From NCBI GenBank assembly GCA_016716265.1, contig JADJWQ010000006.1, positions 496,001 to 560,000 of the forward strand: 64,000 bases of DNA. Direction: 5' to 3'. Position numbers and translations under genes: made by a program. The number at the start of each line of letters is the position of its first letter. Within the stretch, counting starts at the first letter, position 1. This document shows positions 18,274 through 28,800 of this stretch, piece after piece. The notes below the pieces were generated by a model, which worked only from the letters and a program-made list of their open reading frames with translations, ran no database searches and was not told the origin of the DNA. This DNA comes from Planctomycetota bacterium. GTDB taxonomy: Bacteria > Planctomycetota > UBA1135 > UBA2386.

Positions 18274-21200
18274 ATGACCACCCCTCCCTCCGACCCGACC
18301 GATCGGTCGTTCTTCGCGCTGACGACCCGCCGCCCGATCGCGGTGTCGATGATGGTCGTCGCCGTCGTCGTGTTCGGCTGGGTCGGCCTGCGCCGGCTGC
18401 CGGTCAACCTGCTGCCCGACATCTCCTACCCGACCGTCACGATCCGCACGCAGTACCCCGGCTCGAGCCCCGAGGACGTCGAGCAGCGCGTCAGCGAGAA
18501 GGTGCAGGAGGCGGTGTCGGTGGTGCCGGGCGTGCGGCGCGCGGTGTCGGTCAGCCGCCCGGACGTCAGCGACGTGATCCTGGAGTTCGCATGGGGCACG
18601 CCGATGGTGTCCGCGATCTCCGACATCCGCGAGCGGCTCGAGCGCGTGTTCCTGCCGCGCGAGGCGGAGCGGCCGCTGGTGCTGCGCTACGACCCGAGCC
18701 TCGACCCGGTGATGACGCTCGGCGTGTCGGGCGAGCTCGACCAGATCGAGCTGCGCCACATCGCCGAGGAGGAGCTCGAGCGCGAGCTCGGCAAGGTCGA
18801 GGGCGTCGCGGCGGTCAAGGTGCGCGGCGGCGACGAGGAGGAGATCCGCATCATCGTCGACGAGCAGGCGCTCAGCGTGCTGCGCATCGACATCGCGACG
18901 ATCGCCCAGCGGCTCGCCGCCGAGAACGTCAATGCGGCGTCGGGCAGCATCGAGGAGGGCGACACCGAGTTCCTGGTGCGGACGCTGGGCGAGTTCCGCA
19001 ACCTCGACGAGATCGCCGATGTCGTGATCGAGCGCCGCAACGACACGCCGATCCGCCTGCGCGACCTCGCCGAGGTCGTACGCGTGCCGCAGGACCGCGA
19101 GGTGATCAGCCGCGTCGACGGCGTGCCGTGCGTGCTGGTCGACGTCTACAAGGAGGCCAACGCGAACGTCGTGCAGCTCGCCGCGCGGGTGCGCGACCGC
19201 GTGTTCGGCACCGCGGCCCAGCAGCGCTACGTGCAGGGGCTCGGCCCCGACCGCCAGCCGCCGGCGCCGCCCGGCCTCGACGCGCCGGGCCTGACCGACG
19301 CGCAGCGCCGCGCGCTGGTCGCCCGGTCGCGCGCGCAGCACCGCGAGCTGACCGACTTCCTGCTCTACCGCATCCGGCCGTTCGGCGCCGAGGTGACGAC
19401 GCTGCAGGACCAGTCGCGCTTCATCGAGCAGTCGATCGCCGACGTGCGCGACTCGGCGGTGTGGGGCGGGCTGTTCGCGATCCTCGTGATCCTGGCGTTC
19501 CTGCGTCGCTTCACCGCCACGCTGATCCTCGGCGTGTCGATCCCGATCAGCCTGATCGCGGCGTTCGCACCGATGTTCCTGTCGGACGTCACGCTGAACA
19601 TCATGTCGCTCGGCGGGCTCGCGCTCGGCGTCGGCATGCTGGTCGACAACTCGATCGTCGTGCTCGAAGCGATCACGCGCGAGCGCGAGCGCGGGCTCGA
19701 TCGCCGGCGCGCGGCGGTCGCCGGCGTCGCGCGCGTCGCCGGAGCGGTGACCGCCAGCACGCTGACGACCGTCGCCGTGTTCTTCCCGATCGCGTTCGTC
19801 GAGGGCGTCGCCGGCCAGCTGTTCCGCGACCAGGCGCTGACGGTCGTCTACAGCCTGCTGGTGTCGCTGCTCGTCGCGCTGTTCGTGATCCCGATGCTGT
19901 CCGCGCTGTTCGCCCAGGGCTCCGGGCTGCGCGAGCACACGCGCATCGACAACCTGTTCGCGCGCATCGTCGAGTGGATCGTCGGCGCGGTGCTCGCCGC
20001 GTTCGCGGCCGTGTTCGGCGCGGTCGGCAAGCTGCTCGAGCTGATCGTGTGGCCGTTCCAGCCGGTCTACCTGGCGCTCGAGCGCGGCTACCCGCGCGTG
20101 CTGGCGGTCGCGTTGCGGCTGCGCCTCGTGGTGATCGCCGCCGCCGTCGCCTTGCTGGTCTGGGCCGAGTCGCGCGCCGGCGAGCTCGGCAACGAGCTGT
20201 TGCCGGACGTCGCCCAGGGCGAGGTGTGGGTCGAGGTGTTCCTGCCGCGCGACGCGACCGTCGAGCGCACCGACCGCGTCGTCGCGCCGCTCGAGCGCGC
20301 GATCGCCGGCTACCCGGAGGTCGACGGCACCTTCCTCGCCGTCGGCGTCGACAAGGAGGAGCTCAACAGCTCCGAGGAGGGCGAGCACTCGGCCAAGATC
20401 CTGGTCCGCCTGCGCCCGAGCGACGACCCGGCGGCGACCGAGGAGACGGTCCGCACCCGCATCCGCGAGGTGATCCGGCAGACGCCGGAGATCCAGTCGT
20501 TCCGCTTCTCGCGGCCGAGCCTGCTGTCGTTCGGCGCGCCGCTCAGCGTCGAGGTGCTCGGCAAGGACCTGTTCGCGCTGCGCGCCGCCAGTGCCGACGT
20601 CGAGGCCGCGCTGCGCACCGTGCCCGGCCTGCGCGACGTGCGCAGCACGCTGCAGCGCGGCAATCCGGAGCTCGTGCTGCGGCTCGACCGCGACAAGATG
20701 TCCGCGCTCGGCATCGACTCCGGCGTCGTCACGCGGATCCTCGACACCAAGGTGCTCGGCGACGTCGCGACGCGGTTCGCCGAGCGCGACCGCAAGGTCG
20801 ACATGCGCGTCGCGATGGCCCGCGAGGAACTCGACCGCGTCAGCCGGCTGCTCGACGTCAACGTCAACCCGGCGGGCGCACCCGAGATCCCGCTGGCGTC
20901 GATCGCGCACGTGCAGCGGCTCGAGGGCCCGAGCGAGATCCGCCGCATCGGCAACACGCGCGGCGCCGAGGTGCAGGCGGCGGTCAAGGGCTTCGACCTC
21001 GGCAGCACGCAGCTCCTCGTCGAGGACACGCTCGCCTCGCTCGACCTGCCGCGCGGCATCGACGTGCGCCTCGGCGGCCAGAAGGAGGAGATGCAGCGCT
21101 CGCTCGACAGCGTGCTGATGGCGCTCGCGCTCGCCGTGTTCCTCGTCTACGTGGTCATGGCGAGCCAGTTCGAGAGCCTCGTGCAGCCGTTCGTGATCCT

Positions 21201-21609
21201 GCTGTCGCTGCCGCTCGCGTTCGTCGGCGTGATCGCGCTGCTGTTGTGGACCGGCACGCCGGTGTCGGTGCTGGTGATGCTCGGCGGCATCGTGCTGGCC
21301 GGCATCGTCGTCAACAACGCGATCATCATGATCGACCAGATCAACAAGCTGCGGGCCGAGGGCCTCGCCAAGCGCGAGGCGATCCTGGAGGGCGCGCGGA
21401 CGCGGTTGCGGCCGGTGCTGATGACGACGACGACGACCGTGCTCGGCCTGCTGCCGCTGACCGGCTGGCTGCCGCTCGGCGGCGCGAGCGACGGCGTCGA
21501 GCTGCGCGCGCCGCTCGCGATCACCGTCGTCGCGGGCCTGACCGCATCGACGCTGCTGACGCTCGTCGTGATCCCCTGCGTCTACTCGCTGTCCGACCGG
21601 AGGGCCTGA
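18274..21609 (+). CDS. RND efflux permease, first of two
   Basis: A 1111-residue RND transporter of the AcrB/MdtB type, which exports substrates using the proton gradient. Features in order are TM1 (about 20-40), the porter motif LLPDISYPTVTIRTQYPG, a first periplasmic loop, and a TM2-TM6 cluster. In TM4 the paired acidic site reads Asp458-Asn459 (GMLVDNSIVVLEA) rather than Asp-Asp; the D-N form is common in part of the family. A second TM cluster ends near VVIPCVYSLSDRRA. About 55 residues of Pro/Gln/Arg-rich sequence (GLGPDRQPPAPPGLDAPG) extend the first periplasmic loop. It ends two bases before the next permease. Confidence 0.94.
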   Translation: MTTPPSDPTDRSFFALTTRRPIAVSMMVVAVVVFGWVGLRRLPVNLLPDISYPTVTIRTQYPGSSPEDVEQRVSEKVQEAVSVVPGVRRAVSVSRPDVSDVILEFAWGTPMVSAISDIRERLERVFLPREAERPLVLRYDPSLDPVMTLGVSGELDQIELRHIAEEELERELGKVEGVAAVKVRGGDEEEIRIIVDEQALSVLRIDIATIAQRLAAENVNAASGSIEEGDTEFLVRTLGEFRNLDEIADVVIERRNDTPIRLRDLAEVVRVPQDREVISRVDGVPCVLVDVYKEANANVVQLAARVRDRVFGTAAQQRYVQGLGPDRQPPAPPGLDAPGLTDAQRRALVARSRAQHRELTDFLLYRIRPFGAEVTTLQDQSRFIEQSIADVRDSAVWGGLFAILVILAFLRRFTATLILGVSIPISLIAAFAPMFLSDVTLNIMSLGGLALGVGMLVDNSIVVLEAITRERERGLDRRRAAVAGVARVAGAVTASTLTTVAVFFPIAFVEGVAGQLFRDQALTVVYSLLVSLLVALFVIPMLSALFAQGSGLREHTRIDNLFARIVEWIVGAVLAAFAAVFGAVGKLLELIVWPFQPVYLALERGYPRVLAVALRLRLVVIAAAVALLVWAESRAGELGNELLPDVAQGEVWVEVFLPRDATVERTDRVVAPLERAIAGYPEVDGTFLAVGVDKEELNSSEEGEHSAKILVRLRPSDDPAATEETVRTRIREVIRQTPEIQSFRFSRPSLLSFGAPLSVEVLGKDLFALRAASADVEAALRTVPGLRDVRSTLQRGNPELVLRLDRDKMSALGIDSGVVTRILDTKVLGDVATRFAERDRKVDMRVAMAREELDRVSRLLDVNVNPAGAPEIPLASIAHVQRLEGPSEIRRIGNTRGAEVQAAVKGFDLGSTQLLVEDTLASLDLPRGIDVRLGGQKEEMQRSLDSVLMALALAVFLVYVVMASQFESLVQPFVILLSLPLAFVGVIALLLWTGTPVSVLVMLGGIVLAGIVVNNAIIMIDQINKLRAEGLAKREAILEGARTRLRPVLMTTTTTVLGLLPLTGWLPLGGASDGVELRAPLAITVVAGLTASTLLTLVVIPCVYSLSDRRA

Positions 21610-21611
21610 GC

Positions 21612-24600
21612 GTGGCGCACGACCATCGCACACACGCGGACTACGCGACCCGCCGGGCCCCCGACCAGCGCTCGGGGGTCGTCGGGCTGTTCGTCGATCG
21701 CCCGGTGCTCACCACCATGGCGTCGCTCGCGATCGTCGTGGTCGGCATCATCGCGCTGACGCGTCTGCCGCTGCGACTCGCACCGGAGGGCATCAGCGCC
21801 GACTCGATCAACCTGTGGGTGCCGATCCGCGAGGAGATGCCGCCGCGCGAGGTCGAGGAGCGCATCGTGCAGCCGCTCGAGGAGCTGCTGCGCACGATCC
21901 CCGGCGTGAAGTCGATCGACGCGCGCGCCAGCTCGGGCACCGCGTTCTGCTCGATCCAGCTCGAGAACGGCATGGACCCGATGCTGGCGAGCGCCGAGGT
22001 CCGCGACCGCGTGCAGCGCGCCCAGCTGCAATGGCCGGCCGAGGTCGACCGCTACTTCACGTGGCGCGAGGATCCGAACTCGGCGCCGCTCGCGTTCTTC
22101 CAGATCCAGACCCCGGGGCGCGACGCGACCTGGGACAACAAGCTGGACCAGGTCGTGCGCGTGCGGCTCGAGGCCGTCGACGGCGTCGGCCGCGTCGAGT
22201 TCTGGGGCCTGCTCGACGAGACGCTGCGCATCTGGTTCGACCGCGACAAGCTGGTCGAGCACCGCGTCGACTACGGCGCGCTGCTGCGCCGGCTGTCGCA
22301 GGACAACTTCACGCAGCCGGTCGGCGAGCTCGACGACGGCTCGTCGCGCTACATGGTGCGCGTCGACTCGAAGTTCCGCGACCGCGAGGAGATCGCCAGC
22401 TATCCGATCCGGCCCGGCCTGACGATCGGCGACATCGCGCGCGTCGAGATGGTGCCGTCGGTGCGCGACAGCCTCGCGCGCTTCGACCGCAAGTACACCT
22501 ACACCGCGGTGCTGCGCCTCGCGGCGGCCGTCAATCCGGTCGACGCCAGCCGCAACGTGCGGGCGGCGCTCGCCGAGCTCGAGCAGGACCCGGAGCTGGC
22601 CGGCGTCGGCTTCCGCTTCCTGTTCGACCAGGGCCAGATGATCGAGGACAGTCTGCAGACGCTGCTCGAGACGTCGCTGCAGGGCGGCGCGCTCGCGCTG
22701 ATCGCGCTGTTCCTGTTCCTGCGCAACGTCAAGCTGACGCTGGCCGTCGCGCTCGCGATCCCGATGGCGCTGATGATCGCGACCGGCTGGCTGTTCTTCA
22801 CCGGCATGTCGCTGAACATCGTGACGATGGCCAGCCTGACGCTGTCGGTCGGCATGGTCGTCGACAACTCGGTGGTCGTGCTCGAGAACATCCGCCGCCG
22901 CCGTGCCGAGGGGCTCAGCCTGCGCGAGAGCTGCGTGTTCGGCACGCGCGAGATGGTGCTGGCGATCACGATGGCGACGCTGACGACCGTCGTGGTGTTC
23001 ATGCCGCTCGTGTTCATGAGCACGGACACGAACCTGAAGACGCTGTTCGGCGCGCTCGGCATGCCGTTGTCGATCGCGCTGCTCGGCAGCCTGCTGGTCG
23101 CGCTGCTGCTGCTGCCGGCCGCGATGCGGCAGGTCGGCTGCGGGCGCGTCGTGCCCGGGGAGGACACCGGCCGCGTCGACTACCGCACGCCGATCGGCTG
23201 GGTCCTGTGGTGCAACGAGCGGCTGCTCGGCTTCGCGCTGCGCAACGCGTGGACGCGCGCGTTGGCGTTCGCCGGGCTGTTCGTCGTGTTGGGCACCATC
23301 GCCGTGCCCGCCAAGGGCCTCGACTTCTCGATGGGCGGCGGCGGCGGCCCGTTCCGCGGCGGCGACTCCCGGATCAGCCTGGAGATCCCGCGCGGCCGCA
23401 CGCTCGCGGACGTCGCAGCGCTGGTCGGCGAATACGAGAACCTGCTGCTCGACCGCGGCAAGGACGAGTGGGGCGTCGAGCACGTCGCGGTGCGCTTCGA
23501 CCGCACGTCGGCACGCTTCGACATCATGTACCGCGACGACGTACCCGAGACCGAGTTCGAGAAGCGCAAGCAGGCGATCCTCGCCGCGTGGCCGCGCGAG
23601 CCCGGCGTGCAGATCACGCTGCGCGACAGCGGCGGGCGCGGTGGCGGCGGCGGCGGCGGCATGGGCGGCGGCAGCGCTGAGGACGACGCGCGCAACTTCG
23701 TGCTGCGGATCTGGGGCCCCGACAGCGACTTCCTCGCCGCCAAGGCGCTCGAGGTGCGCGACCGGCTCGCCGCGATGCCGGAGGTCGTGCGCGCCGAGCT
23801 CGGCGAGTCGGAGGGCAACGAGCAGGTCGTCGTGCGCGTCGATCGCGATCGGATGAACGATCTCGGCGTGCTGCCCGAGTCGCTCGAGCGCACGATGGCG
23901 TCCGGCCTGCGCGGCATGGAGCTGACGCGGTTCGAGGAGGACGACCGCGAGGTCCGGCTCATCGCGCAGTTCGACGCCGAGCGCAATCCGACGCTGTTCG
24001 ACCTGCGCGAGACGCAGGTGTTCAACCGGCGCGGCTCGTTCCAGCGCGTCGAGGACGTCTCGGAGATCCGCTTCGAGCGCTCGCTCGAGACGATCCGCCG
24101 CGAGGACGGCAAGACCCACGTGTCGATCGTCGGCGAGCGCGCCGACGGCGTGTCGACGCGCGACTTCAGCGAGCTGCTGCGCAACGTGATGGGCTCGACC
24201 TACCTGCCGCGCGGCTACTCGTGGAGCGAGGCGAGCCGCACCACCGAGGTGCGCGCGCAGCTCGCCCAGCTCGCCGATGCCGGCCTGCTGGGGGTCGTGC
24301 TCGTGTTCCTGCTGATGGCGATCCTGTTCGAGTCGCTGGTGCTGCCGGCCAGCATCATCGTCCTGGTGCTGTTCGCGGGCCTCGGCGGCCTGTGGTCGCT
24401 CTACCTGTTCCACGACGGCATCGACGTGATGGCCGGCATCGGCATCGTGCTGCTCGCCGGCGTCGTCGTGAACAACGGCATCGTGCTGCTCGACTGCATC
24501 GAGCGCCTGCGCCGCGACGGCATGCCGCGCAAGGAAGCGATCATGACCGGCATGCGCCTGCGCCTGCGCCCGATCATGATGACCGCGACGACCACGATCG

Positions 24601-24845
24601 TCGGCCTGCTACCGATGGCCCTGTTCGGCAAGACCACCGACGGCGAGGGCATCAGCTACGTCGGCATGTCGATCGCCGTCGCCGGCGGCCTCGCGCTGTG
24701 CACCGTCTTCACCACCCTCGCCGTGCCGGTCTTCTATACCTTCGCCGACGACTTCCAGCGCCTCGTGTTCGGCGCGACGCGGGTCGGCTACCGCATGGTG
24801 CGCAAGCTCGGCAGCGGCTTCGCGCGCGGCTGGAGCGCGACCTGA
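21612..24845 (+). CDS. RND efflux permease, second of two
   Basis: A 1077-residue RND transporter read from GTG at 21612, with GGAGGG about 7 bases upstream inside the end of the previous gene. It has the same layout as its neighbour: TM1 (VLTTMASLAIVVVGIIALT), porter domains, Asp418-Asn419 in TM4 (GMVVDNSVVVLENI) and C-terminal TM8-TM12. One adaptor followed by two different permeases resembles MdtABC, where the permeases form a mixed trimer, so a heteromeric pump is likely. Oddities are glycine tracts in the second periplasmic loop (GGGGGPFRGG and residues 673-688), absent from ordinary RND pumps. Confidence 0.93.
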   Translation: MAHDHRTHADYATRRAPDQRSGVVGLFVDRPVLTTMASLAIVVVGIIALTRLPLRLAPEGISADSINLWVPIREEMPPREVEERIVQPLEELLRTIPGVKSIDARASSGTAFCSIQLENGMDPMLASAEVRDRVQRAQLQWPAEVDRYFTWREDPNSAPLAFFQIQTPGRDATWDNKLDQVVRVRLEAVDGVGRVEFWGLLDETLRIWFDRDKLVEHRVDYGALLRRLSQDNFTQPVGELDDGSSRYMVRVDSKFRDREEIASYPIRPGLTIGDIARVEMVPSVRDSLARFDRKYTYTAVLRLAAAVNPVDASRNVRAALAELEQDPELAGVGFRFLFDQGQMIEDSLQTLLETSLQGGALALIALFLFLRNVKLTLAVALAIPMALMIATGWLFFTGMSLNIVTMASLTLSVGMVVDNSVVVLENIRRRRAEGLSLRESCVFGTREMVLAITMATLTTVVVFMPLVFMSTDTNLKTLFGALGMPLSIALLGSLLVALLLLPAAMRQVGCGRVVPGEDTGRVDYRTPIGWVLWCNERLLGFALRNAWTRALAFAGLFVVLGTIAVPAKGLDFSMGGGGGPFRGGDSRISLEIPRGRTLADVAALVGEYENLLLDRGKDEWGVEHVAVRFDRTSARFDIMYRDDVPETEFEKRKQAILAAWPREPGVQITLRDSGGRGGGGGGGMGGGSAEDDARNFVLRIWGPDSDFLAAKALEVRDRLAAMPEVVRAELGESEGNEQVVVRVDRDRMNDLGVLPESLERTMASGLRGMELTRFEEDDREVRLIAQFDAERNPTLFDLRETQVFNRRGSFQRVEDVSEIRFERSLETIRREDGKTHVSIVGERADGVSTRDFSELLRNVMGSTYLPRGYSWSEASRTTEVRAQLAQLADAGLLGVVLVFLLMAILFESLVLPASIIVLVLFAGLGGLWSLYLFHDGIDVMAGIGIVLLAGVVVNNGIVLLDCIERLRRDGMPRKEAIMTGMRLRLRPIMMTATTTIVGLLPMALFGKTTDGEGISYVGMSIAVAGGLALCTVFTTLAVPVFYTFADDFQRLVFGATRVGYRMVRKLGSGFARGWSAT

Positions 24846-25116
24846 CGGCACGCGGCCGGCGCATCGCCGGGCTCGCCTCGCTCGGAGCTTCGCCGGCGGT
24901 TCCGCGATCCGGGCCCAGCAGCCACTCGCTGGCGCGCGTCGGACGGACATCGGACGATCCGCTGGTCGCGTAGCGGCGGCTCCGCGGTCGAGGCCGGGCG
25001 GACCCGGTCGATCCGGCGAGACGGGCGAGGCGGACCCGGGCCAGCGGCGGGGCGCCCCCGCCAGTCCAGAGGTGCGCCGAGGGCCGCGGGGAGGCCGCAG
25101 GTCGTCCGCGGCGTGG

Positions 25117-25506
25117 GTGCGCACCCGGGCGACCGTGACGATCGGGGTGCACGGCGCGCCGGCGCTGCGATGGGACGTGCTGTGCAGTGCAGCCCCCGAC
25201 GACGTCGAGGCGTCGCTCGCGCGCCCCGGCCGGCGGGATCCACGACCTGCAGGCCGACGGCTCGCGATCGGCACCCTGCCGACGCCCGATGGCCGCGTCG
25301 TGCGGAGCCGACTGCAATGCCATCCCGCGCCGGGCGCCGGCATTCCGTGGCCGCTGCCAGCCGGCGTCGAGGTGTCGTGGACCCGCGAGGGCGACCGGGA
25401 GAACACGATCGGTGCGTCCCGCGAACCCGGCATCGCGTGCCTCGCCGCGACGACCCGCTGGCCCATGGCGGTCGACGGGCGCTGGGACCACCCGGCAGGC
25501 GGCAGG
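25117..25506 (+). pseudogene. Degraded coding stretch of unknown identity
   Basis: From GTG 25117 the codons show the strong G/C third-position bias and Ala/Asp/Gly/Val-rich composition of real genes here (TVTIGVHGAPALRWDVLCSA). Near 25228-25265 the coding signal moves to another frame (GIHDLQADG) and then returns (LAIGTLPTPDGRVVRSRLQC), consistent with two compensating indels. It runs on to about MAVDGRW near 25490 and then fades. No convincing start region or stop is seen. I do not recognise the product. The rest of 24846-25837 (about 990 bases between the RND and NHL genes) shows no other gene. Confidence 0.35.
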
Positions 25507-25837
25507 ACGAGAGCCAGGGCCGCACACCGGCCAGGACGACCACCGCGGAGGACGAGCAATGGGTCGACAGGAGCCCTGCGAGCGGGCGACCTCGTGAGCG
25601 ACTCGCCACGCGCACGCGGCGCCAGGGGTGCGTCTGCCCGCTGCGCGGACACGGCACCATCACGAGGTCACCCGCGCCGTGACACCCGCCGCGCGCCGCC
25701 GCTGCCGAGTGCGTTTTTCTTGGCAGTCCGCACCGGCATCCGACGCTTGGACGAACGGCAGCGGCCATGCGGCTGCTGCTGGCCGCGATTCTGCGCGCGG
25801 CCAGCAATCGCTCGGAAGCCCCTACCCACGGAGGACC

Positions 25838-28800
25838 ATGTTGCGTGCCGCATCCCTCGTCTTGCTCGGCGCACTCACCCTGTCACCTGCGGTATTGCGC
25901 GCCCAGACCTCTCTCCGTTCGATTCCCGACCTGCCCGGCCTTCCCACGGCGACGGACGTGACCATCGACCGCGACGGCAGCGTCTGGGTCTGCTGCTGGC
26001 AGATATATCAGGTGGTCAAGCTGAGCCCGTCGGGGCAGGAGCTGCTGCGCCTGGGCCGGACGTTCACCGCCAGCACCACCGGACCGACGTACTTCAACAA
26101 CCCGTTCTCGATCGCGGCGGGCCCGCTGGGCGACGTGTACGTCACCGACGGCCCGTACGTCCTGCGCTTCGCGCCCGACGGTACCTACCTCGGCTGGTTC
26201 GGCGGCTCGGGCACCGCGGACGGCCGTTTCGGCTACAACGCGGGCGGCATCGCGGTGGCGCCGAACGGCGACGTGGTGGTGCTCGACCAGAGTGGCCACC
26301 GCGTGCAGCGCTTCGACCGCGACGGCACCTTCCTGTCGGCGTTCGGCTCGCGCGGGTCGGGGCCCGGGCAGTTCGACTTCTTCGGCGGCTCGCCGTATCC
26401 CGCCGGCCTCGAGGTCGATGCCGCCGGCAACGTGTACGTGGTCGATGTATCGAACGCCCGCGTGCAGAAGTTCGCCGCCGACGGCACGCCGCTGCTGGCG
26501 TTTCCGATCGCGGCGTTTCCCTCGCCCCAGAACGCGCACACCACGCTCGCCGTCGACAGCGCCGGTGCCATCTACTTGGGCAGCCTCAACCACGGACCAC
26601 CGCTGCAGAAGTTCGACGCGGCAGGCAACCTGCTACGGCGGGTGACCACGGTCGGTACGGCGGAAGGCATGCTCTACCAGCTGCGCGGTCTGGTGGCGGA
26701 CGGGACCGACCTCTACACGGCGGAGAACGGCCGGGTGCAGCAGCTCGACGCGGCCGGTGTCTTCCTCGCACGACTGGGCGCGGGACCGAGCGACCGCGAC
26801 GGCGAGTTCGCAGGCCCCAGGGGCGTGGCCTTCGACGCCGCCGGGCGACTGCGGGTGACGAACCAGGGCCGCGGCGTGGACACCTTCGACCTGCAAGGCA
26901 ACTGGCTCGGTCGCACTTTGGCCTCTTCGTCGGGCAACTACAGCCTGGCCGTCGACGGAGCGGGCAATCTGTACACGTTCATATCCAGCTCGGGGGGCTA
27001 CGTCGTGGGGCGCACCTCGCCGTCGGGTGTCCTGCAGCAGACGTACGGGCCGTTCGGGTTCATCGGCGACTTCGCCGTGGACGCAAGTGGCAACGTGTAC
27101 CTGACGGAAGTGCCGCTGAACCGTGTGGTCAAGCTGGATCCGACGGGGCAGATCGTGCTGACCTTCGGGGCGCAGGGCATCGGACCCGGCCAGTTCAACT
27201 TCACAGCGTCAACGGCTGCGATCGCGGTGGCAGCCGACGGCGAGATCCTGGTGAGCGACGCCAGCGGGCGTGTCCAGCGCTTTGCGCCCGATGGCACCTA
27301 CCAGGGCAAGTTCACTGCGGGCGCTTCCGATCTGGCAGTCGACGAAGACGGCCTGGTCTATGCAACGAGCGCCGCTCTCAACAGCGGCGAGTCCTTCCGG
27401 CTGAACATCTTCACGCGCGCCGGGGCCCGCCTCGTTTCCTTCGCCCCGTTGGGCGGCGGGCCAGGGCAGGTGTACACCGCGCGTGCGCTCGCCGTCCGCG
27501 ACGGCGTGCTCGCCGTGTCGGATAGCAACAGCTTCCGCGTCCTGCTCTTCGACGTGTCCCACCTCGACCAGCAGGTTCCCATCGTCAGCATCACCGCACC
27601 GGTGGCCGGCGCCGTGCTCGACTCGCTGACCGTCGAGGTCACCGGTGCGGTCGCTGACGCCAGCGCCACCACCGTCACGTCGTCGCCGGCGGGGATCTTC
27701 GCGCGCCTGCCCGCGGGCGGCGGCGCCGTGTCCGGGACGCTGAACCTGGGAGGCGGCGGCAGCGAAGGCTTGCGCACCGTGGCCCTGTCCGCCACCGACG
27801 CGTCGGCCAACATCGGCGGCACCTCGGTGCAAGTGACGGTCGACCTCACACCGCCGTACGTCAGCGTCGTGTCGCCTGCGCCGGGAGCATTGCTTTCGAC
27901 CAGCACGATCACCGCCACCGTGTACGTGTACGACGTGACAGCCAAGACGGTGACCGTGTCGCATGGCGGTGGCACGTGGACCGTGTCCGGTCTGACCGGC
28001 TACGTCTACCCCGTCCTCCACCTCGCCGAGGGCGCCAACGCCATCACCGTCGACGTCACCGACGCCGCCAACCGCACCACGCACCTGGTCCGCAACGTGA
28101 CCGTCGACACCACGGTGCCGGCGGTCACCATCGCGTCGCCGGCCAGCGGCCAGTGCTTCGGGCCGGGCGAGTCGCCGATCGCGGTGCTCGCCACCGTCGA
28201 CGACCTCAGCGCCACCACGGTGTCGTTCGCGCCCTCCGGCAATACGGTCTTGCTGTCCGCCGGCGGCGGCCAGGTCACCGGCTACGCGCTGCTGCCCAAT
28301 GAGGGCGACAACGTGATCACGGTGTCGGCCCGCGACCAGGGCGGGCGTGTCGGCAGCGCTTCCGTCACGGTGGTCTTCGACAGCACGCCGCCGGTGCCGA
28401 CGATCGAGTCGCCGGCGACGGACGCGGCGGTGCGCGACGTGATCGACCTCGCCGCCACGGCGGTCGATCCGATGCCGGGGTGCGGCGTGTCGACGGTCGC
28501 CTTCGCCGTCGACGGCGACCCCGTCGGCACGGCGATCGCCGAGCCCTACGAGGCGAGCCTCGACACCACGCAGCTGGCCGACGGTCCGCACACGCTGACC
28601 GTCACGGCAACCGACAACAAGGGCAACGCCCGCAGCGACAGCCGTGGCTTCACCGTCGACAACACGGCGCCGAGCGTGACCATCACGTCGCCGACGGCCA
28701 CGGTGGTCGGCGGCGCGCTCACCTTCACGGCCGTGGCGAGCGACGGCGGCTCCGGCCTCACCGCGGTGACCATGCGGGTCGCCGGCCGTGCCCCGACCAC

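Noticed and set aside
18154..21633. 1159-residue minus-strand open frame
   Set aside because: It is His/Asp/Arg-rich shadow sequence opposite the first RND permease, whose motifs are unmistakable.
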